From Blautia schinkii (GTDB lineage Bacteria > Bacillota > Clostridia > Lachnospirales > Lachnospiraceae): a DNA stretch of 64,000 nucleotides. The position numbers and the translations under genes are program-made. Of this stretch, positions 18,295 to 26,643 are shown one piece after another. Positions within the stretch are counted from its first letter, which is position 1, and every line of letters starts with the position of its first letter. A model generated the notes under the pieces. The model was not told the DNA's origin. It made no database searches and saw only the letters and a program-made list of their open reading frames with translations. Location: positions 92,665 through 156,664 of the forward strand of contig NZ_JAAWUO010000006.1 of the NCBI RefSeq assembly GCF_013304825.1, in the 5' to 3' direction.

Positions 18295-19977
18295 TTGAGT
18301 AAAAAAATATTCAAGTATATCATGCTGGTTTCATCGCTGATCACAGTACTGGGACTGGCATTTGTCGTTGGGATCCTTTATCACTATTTTCAGGGACAGC
18401 TGATGGATGAACTGAAGAAAGAAGCCGTGTATATTTCCAGAGGCGTGGAAAGTGCAGGGGTGGATTATCTGCAGCAGCTGAATGATGAGGATTCCAGGAT
18501 CACTTATGTGGATGAAAGTGGAAAAGTTATCTACGACAATGAGGCAAATGTGGAAAGCATGGATAATCACGGACATCGCAAGGAGATCCGTGAAGCAGAG
18601 ATCAACGGAGAAGGTGCGGATGAAAGAATGTCATCCACGCTTTCCGAAAAAACAATGTATTATGCAGTACGCCTTGAAAATGGCAATGTGCTGAGAGTTT
18701 CCAGTAACCAGGCTTCTGTATGGATGTTGCTCCTGCAGCTGCTTCCGCCTTTTGCTGCAGTTCTGATACTTATGCTGCTCCTGTCTGGCGTATTTGCATC
18801 CAGGCTTTCCGGGAAGGTTGTGGAACCTCTTAATGGGCTTGATCTGGAGCATCCGGATGAGAATGATGCCTATGATGAGGTACAGCCGCTTCTCAGCAAG
18901 ATTGGCAGACAGAGCCGGCAGATCCGTCTGCAGCTTGAGGCAGCCAGAAGACAGCAGAAAGAATTTTCTATTATCACGGAGAACATGCAGGAGGGACTTC
19001 TTGTGATCGACCGTTATACCATGGTACTTTCTGTTAACTCCAGTGTGGGAAAGCTTCTTAAGGTAAAGGAGATCAAAACAGGAGAAAGTGTATATCTTCT
19101 GAACCGCTCGGAGGAGTTTCGAGGTGTCGTTGGGCAGGTCCTTGAAGGAAAGCATGAGAACAAGATCCTTCGTCTGGATGGCAGTGAGATTCAGGTGATC
19201 GCCAATCCAGTCACAAGAGAAAACAAAACAGAGGGTGCGGTGATCCTTCTGGTGGATGTGACCGAAAAAGTAGAAAGGGAACAGCTGCGAAGAGAATTTT
19301 CCGCCAATGTTTCCCATGAACTGAAAACGCCGCTGACTTCCATTTCCGGATTTGCTGAGATTATGCAGGACGGGTTTGTGAAGGATGAGGATGTGAAGGT
19401 TTTTGCAGGACGCATCTATAAGGAAGCGCAGAGACTGATCCGTCTGGTTGGGGATGTGATCCGGATTTCCCGTTTGGATGAAGGCGGATTGCCGTATCAG
19501 TGGGAAAAACTGGATCTTTACAGTCTGACTCATGATATTTTTTCTACCTTACATGAAGCTGCCGAAAAGCAGGAAGTGCACATGTATATGGAAGGTGGAA
19601 GTACAGTGCTGGATACGGTACCGATGATCATGGAAGAGGTTCTCTATAATGTCTGCGATAATGCTGTCAAATATAACCGCCGGGGTGGAGAGGTCTTTGT
19701 GAGACTGAAGGATGGCGAGGATGCAGTTCGCGTGAATGTGCGGGATACAGGGATCGGTATTCCGAAGGAAGATCAGGAACGCATTTTTGAACGCTTTTAT
19801 CGGGTGGACAAAAGCCATTCCAGGGAAATCGGCGGAACCGGTCTTGGCCTTTCCATTGTGAAGCACGGGGTAAAAACTCTGAACGGCAGGCTGTGGCTTA
19901 ACAGTGAACCGGGACAGGGAACAGAGATCATTATGGAATTTCCGAAACATCATATGGAAAAGGAAGCAGCAGAGTGA
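18295..19977 (+). CDS. phoR: PhoR-like membrane sensor histidine kinase
   Basis: A 560-residue kinase. TM1 is near 8-30, a sensor region of about 110 residues lies outside, TM2 is near 147-167, then a linker, a PAS domain (about 225-325), a HisKA domain with the phospho-acceptor His in FSANVSHELKTPLTS, and an HATPase domain (N-box NAVKYN, DTGIGIPKEDQ, GGTGLGLSIVKH). This is the PhoR/WalK layout. The start is TTG at 18295 after GGAAAGGG. Its position at the end of pst-phoU points to phosphate sensing. The partner response regulator phoB/phoP, usually adjacent, is not in this window. The symbol rests on layout and context. Confidence 0.88.
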   Translation: MSKKIFKYIMLVSSLITVLGLAFVVGILYHYFQGQLMDELKKEAVYISRGVESAGVDYLQQLNDEDSRITYVDESGKVIYDNEANVESMDNHGHRKEIREAEINGEGADERMSSTLSEKTMYYAVRLENGNVLRVSSNQASVWMLLLQLLPPFAAVLILMLLLSGVFASRLSGKVVEPLNGLDLEHPDENDAYDEVQPLLSKIGRQSRQIRLQLEAARRQQKEFSIITENMQEGLLVIDRYTMVLSVNSSVGKLLKVKEIKTGESVYLLNRSEEFRGVVGQVLEGKHENKILRLDGSEIQVIANPVTRENKTEGAVILLVDVTEKVEREQLRREFSANVSHELKTPLTSISGFAEIMQDGFVKDEDVKVFAGRIYKEAQRLIRLVGDVIRISRLDEGGLPYQWEKLDLYSLTHDIFSTLHEAAEKQEVHMYMEGGSTVLDTVPMIMEEVLYNVCDNAVKYNRRGGEVFVRLKDGEDAVRVNVRDTGIGIPKEDQERIFERFYRVDKSHSREIGGTGLGLSIVKHGVKTLNGRLWLNSEPGQGTEIIMEFPKHHMEKEAAE

Positions 19978-20156
19978 ACATAGGTCGTGCAGCGATGATG
20001 TTCATAGGCATGCAGCAGAGTGGAAGATGAAAGGCCGTTCTGTTGTATGTATCTGCTGCTTTTTGTATTATAGTATATTGCTGGTTGGAAGCGGATGGTT
20101 TGACAGACCGGAAGGGTTATGCTATCTTATGTAATAATAATCAGAATAAGCAACAG

Positions 20157-20183
20157 GAAAGCGGATGATAACGGTCCGCTTTC
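20157..20183 (+). terminator. Weak hairpin terminator after phoR
   Basis: GAAAGCGGA (20157-20165) pairs with TCCGCTTTC (20175-20183), followed by TGTATTATAATT rather than a pure U-run; termination is possible but weak. The stretch 19978-20156 shows no gene. Confidence 0.45.
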
Positions 20184-20196
20184 TGTATTATAATTG

Positions 20197-20224
20197 GTTC
20201 GGAATAATTCCGAACGACTATACT
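20197..20224 (+). promoter_or_regulatory. Palindromic operator over the promoter of the CNNM/CorC gene
   Basis: GTTCGGAATAATTCCGAAC (20197-20215) has perfect 9-base arms. A TATACT -10 sits at 20219-20224, so the dyad covers the -35 and spacer. This position suits a repressor or MerR-like activator. The gene starts 16 bases after the -10, so the leader is very short. Confidence 0.55.
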
Positions 20225-20239
20225 GAGGGGAATAAAAAT

Positions 20240-21568
20240 ATGATACAGGCAATTATTTTACTGGTATTCCTGATCTTTCTGAACTCTGTTTTCGCAGGTG
20301 CGGAAATGGCGATTCTGTCCATGAATGAAGCAAAGATGAGGGAGCTGGCGGAAGAGGGAGATCACCGGGCACAGATTTTGATAGAGTTCACAGAACAGCC
20401 GGCACATTTTATGACAGCGATCCGTGTAACGGTAACTACGGCAGGATTTCTGCAGAGCGCTTTTGCGGCAGAATATTTTGCACAGCCGATGACAGAGGCA
20501 CTGATAAAGACAGGGATAGATGTACCACAGAATGTTCTGAAGATCGTATGCATGATCATTGTGACCATACTGCTTTCCTATGTAAGTCTTCTGTTCGGAG
20601 AACTGGTGCCAAGACGTCTGGGAATGAAAAATCCGGATGAGCTGTCTCTGCGTCTGGCAGGACTTCTTAAGATCGCGATGATCGCAGTCTGGCCGGCTAC
20701 TGCACTTCTGACAGTAACTGCCAATGGTGTGCTGTATCTGATGGGGATCAAACCGGAAGAAAAAGAGGAGCAGGCCACAGAGGAAGAGATCCGTATGCTG
20801 CTTACAGAGGGAAATGAACAGGGCAGCATCCAGCAGGAAGAAAGCGAGATGATCCAGAATGTTTTTGACCTGGATGATACTGCGGCAGATGAGATCTGTA
20901 CACACAGAAGAGATGTGGTTGTCCTCTATATGGAGGATTCAGATGAGGAATGGGAAAGGATCATCAGGGAAAACCGTCACACCTTTTATCCGGTATGTGG
21001 GGAAGATCAGGATGATATTATCCATATTTTGGATACCAGAGATTATTTCCGTCTGAATGACAGAACCAGAGCTGCTGTTTTGCATCATGCCTGTTATCCG
21101 CCGTTTTTTGTACCGGAATCCATGCGTGCCAACCTGATCTTCCGGGAAATGAGGGAGAAACGTGATTATTTTGCAGTAGTGCTGGATGAATATGGCTGCT
21201 TTGTAGGAATCGTCACCCTGCATGATCTGGTGGAGACACTGGTGGGAGACATTGACGACAGGACGGATCTGCCGAAGCCGGATGATATTGAGAAGACAGG
21301 AGAACATATCTGGAAAATACAGGGGGGAGCGATCCTGGATGATGTGGCAGAAGCTATAAATGTGGAGCTTCCTGTAGAAAAATATGATACCTTCAGCGGC
21401 TTTGTCTGTGGAGTTCTGGAACGTGTACCGGAGGATGGAGAACAGTTCCGATGCAGCTGGAAAAATCTGGATATTGTGGTAAATCAGGTCAGAAACCATA
21501 CAGTTGTGGAGGGAATCGTTCATGTTCAGCCAGAGAAAAAAGTGCAGGAACAGAAAGAAGAGATCTGA
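20240..21568 (+). CDS. CNNM/CorC-type membrane protein (hemolysin-like, DUF21-CBS)
   Basis: A 442-residue membrane protein. An N-terminal DUF21 domain (about 1-190, three or four helices, starting IILLVFLIFLNSVFAGAEMAI) is followed by a CBS pair (about 205-335) with the linking motif VVLDEYGCFVGIVTLHDLVE, and a CorC_HlyC domain at the C-terminus (about 350-430). The family exports Mg2+/Co2+ or regulates divalent cations. The start is the ATG at 20240 behind TGAGGGG; the longer upstream frame crosses the operator and promoter and is rejected. Single-gene unit. Confidence 0.93.
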   Translation: MIQAIILLVFLIFLNSVFAGAEMAILSMNEAKMRELAEEGDHRAQILIEFTEQPAHFMTAIRVTVTTAGFLQSAFAAEYFAQPMTEALIKTGIDVPQNVLKIVCMIIVTILLSYVSLLFGELVPRRLGMKNPDELSLRLAGLLKIAMIAVWPATALLTVTANGVLYLMGIKPEEKEEQATEEEIRMLLTEGNEQGSIQQEESEMIQNVFDLDDTAADEICTHRRDVVVLYMEDSDEEWERIIRENRHTFYPVCGEDQDDIIHILDTRDYFRLNDRTRAAVLHHACYPPFFVPESMRANLIFREMREKRDYFAVVLDEYGCFVGIVTLHDLVETLVGDIDDRTDLPKPDDIEKTGEHIWKIQGGAILDDVAEAINVELPVEKYDTFSGFVCGVLERVPEDGEQFRCSWKNLDIVVNQVRNHTVVEGIVHVQPEKKVQEQKEEI

Positions 21569-21653
21569 CAAAACCTTGTTCAGCCAGGTCAGGGGACAGT
21601 TATCGAGAGAAAGATCTCCGGGGATTTATCGACATTTTCGAACATGTTGTTGC

Positions 21654-21682
21654 TTGAAAGTATGTTATTTTTATGACATAAT
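21654..21682 (+). promoter_or_regulatory. Promoter of the TetR gene
   Basis: TTGAAA (21654-21659), 17-base spacer, CATAAT (21677-21682), with a GGGGGAGAGG ribosome site before the ATG at 21724. Confidence 0.6.
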
Positions 21683-21723
21683 AAGGAAATAACCCGAGGG
21701 AAGCTTGTGATGGGGGAGAGGAA

Positions 21724-22284
21724 ATGCCAGGTTTTACAAGACAGATCATACTGCATACACTGACGGAACTTATGAACGAAAAACCATTGTCCAAGATTAC
21801 GGTAAAGGACATCGTGGAACGCTGTGGAGTAAACAGGAATACATTTTACTACCATTTCAGGGATATTCCGGATGCAGTGGAAGCAATGGTAAGGGAAGAG
21901 CTGAATGACATTCTGAAGGATCAGAAAGCACCGGAATCAGTCAGCGACTGTATGAGAATCCTTGTCAATGCAGTTCAGAAGAACAAAAAAGCCATGATAC
22001 ATCTGTACCGCTCGATCCAGAGGGATGTATTTGCCGATTATCTGGATCATGCCGCAGAGCGTGTGGTGGAGGGGCTGATCAACAGGGCGGTCGGAGACTT
22101 TGAAATGGATCAGGAGGATAGGCATCTTATAAGCCGGTATTATAAATGCGTATTTGTGGGAGTGATCCTGGACTGGCTGCGTCATGATATGGATTATGAT
22201 ATCCTGTCAGATATGCATAAGCTGGAGCATATTTACGAGAAGAGCCTTGAGAGTCAGTACAAAAATCTGAAAGGAAAGCTATGA
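21724..22284 (+). CDS. TetR/AcrR-family transcriptional regulator
   Basis: A 186-residue regulator. The N-terminal HTH (about 8-52) shows the family signature KITVKDIVERCGVNRNTFYYHF. The C-terminal helical domain resembles the TetR_C_33/DhaS-type domain, with a YYKCVFVGVILDWLRHDMD segment. The ligand is not deducible. It precedes a DUF308 membrane protein and a radical SAM enzyme on the same strand, but a terminator separates them, so control of those genes is only a hypothesis. Confidence 0.92.
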   Translation: MPGFTRQIILHTLTELMNEKPLSKITVKDIVERCGVNRNTFYYHFRDIPDAVEAMVREELNDILKDQKAPESVSDCMRILVNAVQKNKKAMIHLYRSIQRDVFADYLDHAAERVVEGLINRAVGDFEMDQEDRHLISRYYKCVFVGVILDWLRHDMDYDILSDMHKLEHIYEKSLESQYKNLKGKL

Positions 22285-22370
22285 TTTCGACTAAATGAAG
22301 ATTAAAAATATCCATTTAGCTGTAGAACGGGAATGTTCTCAAATATTAAGATATAGAAACGGTTAATTTT

Positions 22371-22408
22371 GAGCTGGTGTCTGAAATTTAGGCACTGGCT
22401 CTTTTTTG
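22371..22408 (+). terminator. Terminator after the TetR gene
   Basis: GAGCTGGTG (22371) pairs with CACTGGCTC (two G-U pairs), followed by TTTTTT. Confidence 0.8.
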
Positions 22409-22482
22409 TCTGTTTTTTTAAACGACACGGTGATGTATAATTCAGTACAATAAATGAGAAAAAATTATCAAGGAGGGAACGT

Positions 22483-23037
22483 ATGGATGACCTGAAACAG
22501 CTGAAGCTTGTAAAAAACATCTACATCGTCATGTCATTACTGTTCTGCGTGCTGGGTATTTTTCTGATGGCGAAGCCCAAAAGCTCTGTAAAAATGCTGT
22601 GCGTGCTCATGGGAATCATGCTGATCCTGTACGGAGCTATTAAGATCAGCGGATATTTCACAAGAGATGCTTTTTGTCTGGCATTTCAGTTTGATCTGGC
22701 TTTCGGGATCCTGCTGATGGCAGTGGGAGTGATCATGATAGCCAGAAAAAAATTCGCAGTGGATCTTATTTTTTCAGTGTTTGGAATCCTAATCCTGGCA
22801 GATGCCCTGTTTAAGATCCAGATGTCTGTAGATGCGAAGAGATTCGGTCTGGTACTGTGGTGGCAGATCCTGCTGATCGCACTGGTTACCGGAGTGATAG
22901 GATTTCTGGTTTTTATCAGACCATTTGAAGCAGCAGCCACGATGATGGCACTGGTAGGCTTTTCCATTTTACTGGAAGGGATCCTCAATCTATGGGTCGG
23001 AATTCTGACGATCAAGATCATCAAGAGTCGGCTTTAA
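22483..23037 (+). CDS. DUF308 (HdeD-like) membrane protein
   Basis: A 184-residue protein with six predicted membrane helices in three hairpins; short helices with IxxGIxLIxxG patterns (MLCVLMGIMLILYGAIKIS, VFGILILADALFKIQ, ALVGFSILLEGILNL) are typical of HdeD/DUF308. In enteric bacteria HdeD is tied to acid resistance, but clostridial members have no defined role. It lies 56 bases before a radical SAM gene with no terminator between, so the two are probably co-transcribed. The start is preceded by AAGGAGGGAACGT. Confidence 0.85.
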   Translation: MDDLKQLKLVKNIYIVMSLLFCVLGIFLMAKPKSSVKMLCVLMGIMLILYGAIKISGYFTRDAFCLAFQFDLAFGILLMAVGVIMIARKKFAVDLIFSVFGILILADALFKIQMSVDAKRFGLVLWWQILLIALVTGVIGFLVFIRPFEAAATMMALVGFSILLEGILNLWVGILTIKIIKSRL

Positions 23038-23093
23038 ACATAAACATAAAAATAACCAATCACTTTAGATAATAACATAGGAGGAAATAGAGT

Positions 23094-24470
23094 ATGGGAA
23101 TCGTAGACAAAGCAAAACAGGCAGCGATCGCAGCTACCGTAACAAAAGCACTGGATTATCTTGAGAAGAATCCGGAGACAAACATACCGAAGATCATGGA
23201 AATGGTTGATAAAGTAACACCAGATGGCTGGTATGCAGGACAGAGAAATGCTATCCGTCATTCCATCGAGGCAAAGGATAACTGGTATCAGCTGATCCTT
23301 CGTATGTATCAGCTGGATGCAGGTGTACGTCAGACATTTTTCCGTAACTTTATTGTAAATGCCAGTCTTAAGGGAAGCGCAACACAGGAAAAGGTATCAG
23401 AAGAGAATGACTGCAATGTACCGTGGGCAATTCTTCTTGACCCTACCAGCGCATGTAACCTTCACTGCACAGGATGCTGGGCAGCTGAGTATGGCCACAA
23501 GCTGAACCTGGATCTTGAGACGATTGATTCCATAGTTAAACAGGGTAAAGAACTGGGAACCTATATGTACATCTACACAGGCGGTGAGCCACTGGTCCGC
23601 AAAAAAGACCTGATCAGGATCTGCGAGATGAACCCTGACTGCGAGTTCCTTTCCTTCACAAACGGAACTCTTATTGACGAAGAATTCTGTCAGGAAATGC
23701 TCCGCGTGAAAAACTTTGTTCCGGCTATCAGCCTTGAGGGAACAGAGGCAACTACAGACGGACGTCGTGGAGATGGTGTATATCAGAAGGTTATGCACGC
23801 CATGGAGCTTCTGAAGAGTCACGGACTTCCGTTTGGCGTTTCAACATGCTACACATCCGCAAACGTAGATGCAGTAAGCAGTGAGGAGTATTTCGATCAT
23901 CTGATCGAGTGCGGAGCTTATTTTGCATGGTTCTTCCACTATATGCCGGTTGGAAATGATGCAGCAGCAGATCTTCTTCCCACACCGGAGCAGAGGATCA
24001 AAATGTATGACAGCGTCCGAAAATTCCGTGCCACAAAATCTCTCTTCACTATGGACTTCCAGAACGATGCAGAGTATGTAGGCGGATGTATCGCAGGTGG
24101 CCGTCGTTACCTCCATATCAATGCAAACGGAGACGTGGATCCTTGTGTATTCATTCATTTTTCCAATGCGAACATTAAAGAATGTACACTCCTTGATGCA
24201 CTGAAGAGTCCGATCTTTATGGAGTATCACAAGGGACAGCCGTTCAACAAGAACATGCTTCGTCCTTGTCCGATGCTTGAGAATCCGGAGCTTCTCCGCA
24301 AGATGGTTGAGCGTGCAGGAGCGAAATCTACAGATCTTCAGTCTCCGGAAACAGCTGAGCATCTCTGCGCAAAGTGTGATCACTATGCCGAGGTATGGAA
24401 GAAACAGGCAGATGAGCTCTGGCGTGAGAGCCAGGCAAAAAAAGCTGCAAAAAAATCAACAACTTGTTAA
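23094..24470 (+). CDS. Radical SAM/SPASM-type enzyme, substrate unknown
   Basis: A 458-residue protein. An N-terminal helical part (about 1-105, no Cys) precedes a radical SAM barrel with the cluster motif C121-X3-C125-X2-C128 (ACNLHCTGCW), followed by YTGGEPL, the SAM-contacting GGE motif. The C-terminal third carries further cysteines (GGCIAGG, DPCVFIH, RPCPML and LCAKCDHY), consistent with auxiliary Fe-S clusters of the SPASM kind. No precursor peptide gene is visible nearby, so a RiPP role is not supported. Its neighbour is a polytopic membrane protein, so a lipid or other membrane-associated substrate is possible. The family is common in clostridia as an uncharacterised radical SAM protein. 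Confidence 0.88.
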   Translation: MGIVDKAKQAAIAATVTKALDYLEKNPETNIPKIMEMVDKVTPDGWYAGQRNAIRHSIEAKDNWYQLILRMYQLDAGVRQTFFRNFIVNASLKGSATQEKVSEENDCNVPWAILLDPTSACNLHCTGCWAAEYGHKLNLDLETIDSIVKQGKELGTYMYIYTGGEPLVRKKDLIRICEMNPDCEFLSFTNGTLIDEEFCQEMLRVKNFVPAISLEGTEATTDGRRGDGVYQKVMHAMELLKSHGLPFGVSTCYTSANVDAVSSEEYFDHLIECGAYFAWFFHYMPVGNDAAADLLPTPEQRIKMYDSVRKFRATKSLFTMDFQNDAEYVGGCIAGGRRYLHINANGDVDPCVFIHFSNANIKECTLLDALKSPIFMEYHKGQPFNKNMLRPCPMLENPELLRKMVERAGAKSTDLQSPETAEHLCAKCDHYAEVWKKQADELWRESQAKKAAKKSTTC

Positions 24471-24477
24471 TTAACAC

Positions 24478-24506
24478 TTGATATAGATGTTGGGATACTG
24501 TATAAT
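24478..24506 (+). promoter_or_regulatory. Promoter of the nucleobase permease leader
   Basis: TTGATA (24478-24483), 17-base spacer, TATAAT (24501-24506). It starts eight bases after the stop of the radical SAM gene, so the permease is an independent unit. Confidence 0.8.
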
Positions 24507-24512
24507 GAACCC

Positions 24513-24677
24513 GTTTTTCAGGAGTCTGAAATAACAGTTCAGATAAGAGTGTCGAAACAGAAGAGACACGATACGTGTACTGACAGATAACAGGGCGGTT
24601 ATATTCAGCAGTGGGGTATAACTGCCTTCTTTTTTATGTTATCGTCAGGACATAGGGAAAGAAAGGATGGATTCATT
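24513..24677 (+). promoter_or_regulatory. Attenuator leader upstream of the nucleobase permease
   Basis: About 165 untranslated bases. Two hairpins are visible first: CTGAA/TTCAG (24526-24542) and GTGTC...GACAC (24550-24569). Then comes an intrinsic terminator, GGCGGTTATA (24594-24603)/TATAACTGCC (24617-24626) with TTCTTTTTTAT, ahead of the ribosome site. The layout promoter-aptamer-terminator-gene is that of a riboswitch or protein-controlled attenuator. The conserved cores of the guanine/adenine aptamer and of the PyrR-binding loop are not present, so the sensor is unrecognised. Confidence 0.6.
24594..24637 (+). terminator. Regulated terminator in the permease leader
   Basis: A ten-pair stem (one G-U) followed by a T-rich tract, 41 bases before the permease start codon; it must be bypassed for expression. 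Confidence 0.75.
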
Positions 24678-26126
24678 ATGGAAAAACAGGAGAAAAACAC
24701 AGCCAGCCCTTATGAGCTGGACGGACGCCCGCCTCTTAAGGTGGCAATTCCCCTTGGACTGCAGCACGTGCTTGCTATGTTTGTGGGTAACCTTACCCCG
24801 CTTCTTATCATCACGGCAGCCTGCGGAATCGAAGCAGGAGGGGATCTTCAGGTTGCATTACTACAGAATGCAATGCTGATCGCAGGAATTGTTACACTTG
24901 TACAGGTCTTTACGATTGGACCGGTCGGTGGCAAGCTTCCTATCGTTATGGGAACAAGTTCAGGCTTCATCGGCGTATGTCAGAGTGTTGCCGGAGTCAT
25001 GGGAAATGGTATCGTTGCCTATGGTTCGATCATGGCAGCCTGCTTTATCGGCGGTCTTTTTGAGACTGTTCTGGGAAGCTTTCTGAAGCCCCTAAGAAAA
25101 TTTTTCCCATCTGTTGTAACAGGTACGGTTGTACTTTCTATCGGTCTTTCACTGATCGGTGTGGGAATCAGCTCTTTTGGTGGCGGAAGCTCCGCAAAGG
25201 ATTACGGTTCTCTTGAAAACCTTTTCGTAGGTTTTGTAGTTCTGATCGTGATCATTGTACTGAAACACGGAACAAAAGGCTTCACAAGCTTTTCTTCAAT
25301 CCTCATCGGTATTATCGTGGGATACATTCTGGTAAGTATCATGGCTATGGTACTTCCAACAACATTTACATATGTAGATGACACAGGTGCTACTGTGGAG
25401 GCTACAAAGGCCTGGGTTCTCAACTGGGACAAGGTTGCTCAGGCAAAATGGTTCGCGGTACCGGCACTGATGCCTGTAAAATGGGTATTTGACGCACGTG
25501 CGATCGTGCCGATCCTGATCATGTTTATTGTAACTGCAGTTGAAACAGTTGGTGATATCTCCGGAATCACAGAGGGTGGTCTTGGAAGAGAGGCTACAGA
25601 TAAAGAGCTTTCCGGTGGTGTTATGTGTGACGGACTTGGATCTTCCTTCGCTGCACTGTTCGGTGTGCTTCCGAATACATCCTTCAGCCAGAATGTTGGT
25701 CTGGTTGCAATGAATAAGGTCGTGAACCGTTTCTGTATCGCTACAGGAGGAATCTTCCTAATCGCATGCGGACTGTTCCCGAAGCTTGCTGCACTGATCT
25801 CCATCATGCCACAGAGTGTTCTGGGCGGTGCTGCTGTTATGATGTTCTCATCTATTGTTGTCAGCGGTATCCAGTTAATTACCAAGTGGCCGATCGGACC
25901 GAGAAATGTTACGATCGTTTCCGTAGCACTTGGTCTTGGCTATGGACTTGGCTCCAATACAGCGATCCTGGTGCATCTGCCACAGGCGATCAGCCTGATC
26001 TTCGGTGGCTCCGGTATTGTTCCGGCGGCGGTATTTGCTATTATTCTTAATATTGTTCTTCCGAAGGATGAGAAGAGTGAGATTGAGAGAGCTGAGGAGA
26101 TGCTGGAGAAAGTTAAGAATAAATAA
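24678..26126 (+). CDS. Xanthine/uracil permease (NCS2 family)
   Basis: A 482-residue transporter with 12-14 hydrophobic helices, of the nucleobase:cation symporter-2 family. Signatures: IPLGLQHVLAMFVGNLTPL near the N-terminus, GTSSGFIG, and NTSFSQNVGLVAMNKV, which is the substrate-binding NxxFxxNxG region. The match is closer to the xanthine/uric acid (PbuX/XanP) group than to UraA, but I cannot fix the substrate. The start is the ATG at 24678 behind GAAAGG; an upstream in-frame ATG lies in the terminator region and is unlikely. Confidence 0.93.
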   Translation: MEKQEKNTASPYELDGRPPLKVAIPLGLQHVLAMFVGNLTPLLIITAACGIEAGGDLQVALLQNAMLIAGIVTLVQVFTIGPVGGKLPIVMGTSSGFIGVCQSVAGVMGNGIVAYGSIMAACFIGGLFETVLGSFLKPLRKFFPSVVTGTVVLSIGLSLIGVGISSFGGGSSAKDYGSLENLFVGFVVLIVIIVLKHGTKGFTSFSSILIGIIVGYILVSIMAMVLPTTFTYVDDTGATVEATKAWVLNWDKVAQAKWFAVPALMPVKWVFDARAIVPILIMFIVTAVETVGDISGITEGGLGREATDKELSGGVMCDGLGSSFAALFGVLPNTSFSQNVGLVAMNKVVNRFCIATGGIFLIACGLFPKLAALISIMPQSVLGGAAVMMFSSIVVSGIQLITKWPIGPRNVTIVSVALGLGYGLGSNTAILVHLPQAISLIFGGSGIVPAAVFAIILNIVLPKDEKSEIERAEEMLEKVKNK

Positions 26127-26163
26127 GAAAGTGTAAGAATAAAAAGAGTTTTTTTCTTTTTTT

Positions 26164-26203
26164 GAGACTGTTGGACTTTATTGGTCTGACGGTCTCTTTT
26201 TTT
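26164..26203 (+). terminator. Terminator after the permease gene
   Basis: GAGACTGTTGGAC pairs with GGTCTGACGGTCTC, followed by TTTTTTT. Confidence 0.85.
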
Positions 26204-26230
26204 ATAATTTTTTATTTTGGGGATAAAGGT

Positions 26231-26460
26231 TCAGCCTTTTGGAAGGCGGTAATTTGCGAGAAGGGGAAGCACTCGGAGTTGCGAAGGCCGTCTCCCCTTC
26301 TCGCGCTCTTCCCCTCCTGGCCACGCCGCTGTTCTGCGTTGTGGAATGTGATTATGTATTGGCGGGATGATGGATTCTACTGTGTTGGATGTGAAGCGTT
26401 GTGCCGATCTGTTGGGTGGTGGACGGGAAGGCGGCCCGCTTGTGGGTCTGTTCACTGGGA
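26231..26460. repeat. GC-rich non-coding block with internal inverted repeat
   Basis: This stretch is much richer in G and C than its AT-rich surroundings. It contains a perfect 12-base inverted repeat GCGAGAAGGGGA (26256-26267)/TCCCCTTCTCGC (26293-26304), a partial direct repeat (GGAAGGCGG at about 26241 and 26430), and the left 46-nt flank described next. The only reading frame across it starts with TTG inside a terminator and has no protein-like features. Probably an intergenic repeat family of this genome. Confidence 0.55.
26363..26408 (+). repeat. Left copy of a 46-nt inverted repeat flanking the DUF3990 island
   Basis: It begins CGGGATGATGGATTC and ends AGCGTTGTGCCGAT. The reverse complement is at 28101-28146 with three mismatches in 46. 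Confidence 0.85.
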
Positions 26461-26643
26461 ATTGGATCGGTTAAAAATATGTGACGTAGTTTATCTGGTT
26501 ATGGTATACTGTGTTATAGGATATGATTTTAAAAGGTGAAAAAAATACTATTGAAAATGCTTAATGAAATAAAAAAATATGGCTTAAGATGAAAGCAAAT
26601 GATGGATAATAATGTATGAACTGCAAAGTATGGAGGGTGCAAA

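Noticed and set aside
23094..24470. Radical SAM gene as RiPP maturase
   Set aside because: No small precursor ORF, protease or exporter of the peptide type is near.
24513..24677. Purine (guanine/adenine/xanthine-type G-box) riboswitch before the permease
   Set aside because: The conserved loop and junction words of the purine aptamer are absent, so only an unassigned attenuator is claimed.
26162..26539. 125-codon plus-strand frame with many Trp and Cys
   Set aside because: It starts with TTG inside a terminator hairpin, runs through an intergenic GC-rich repeat and has no protein-like pattern.
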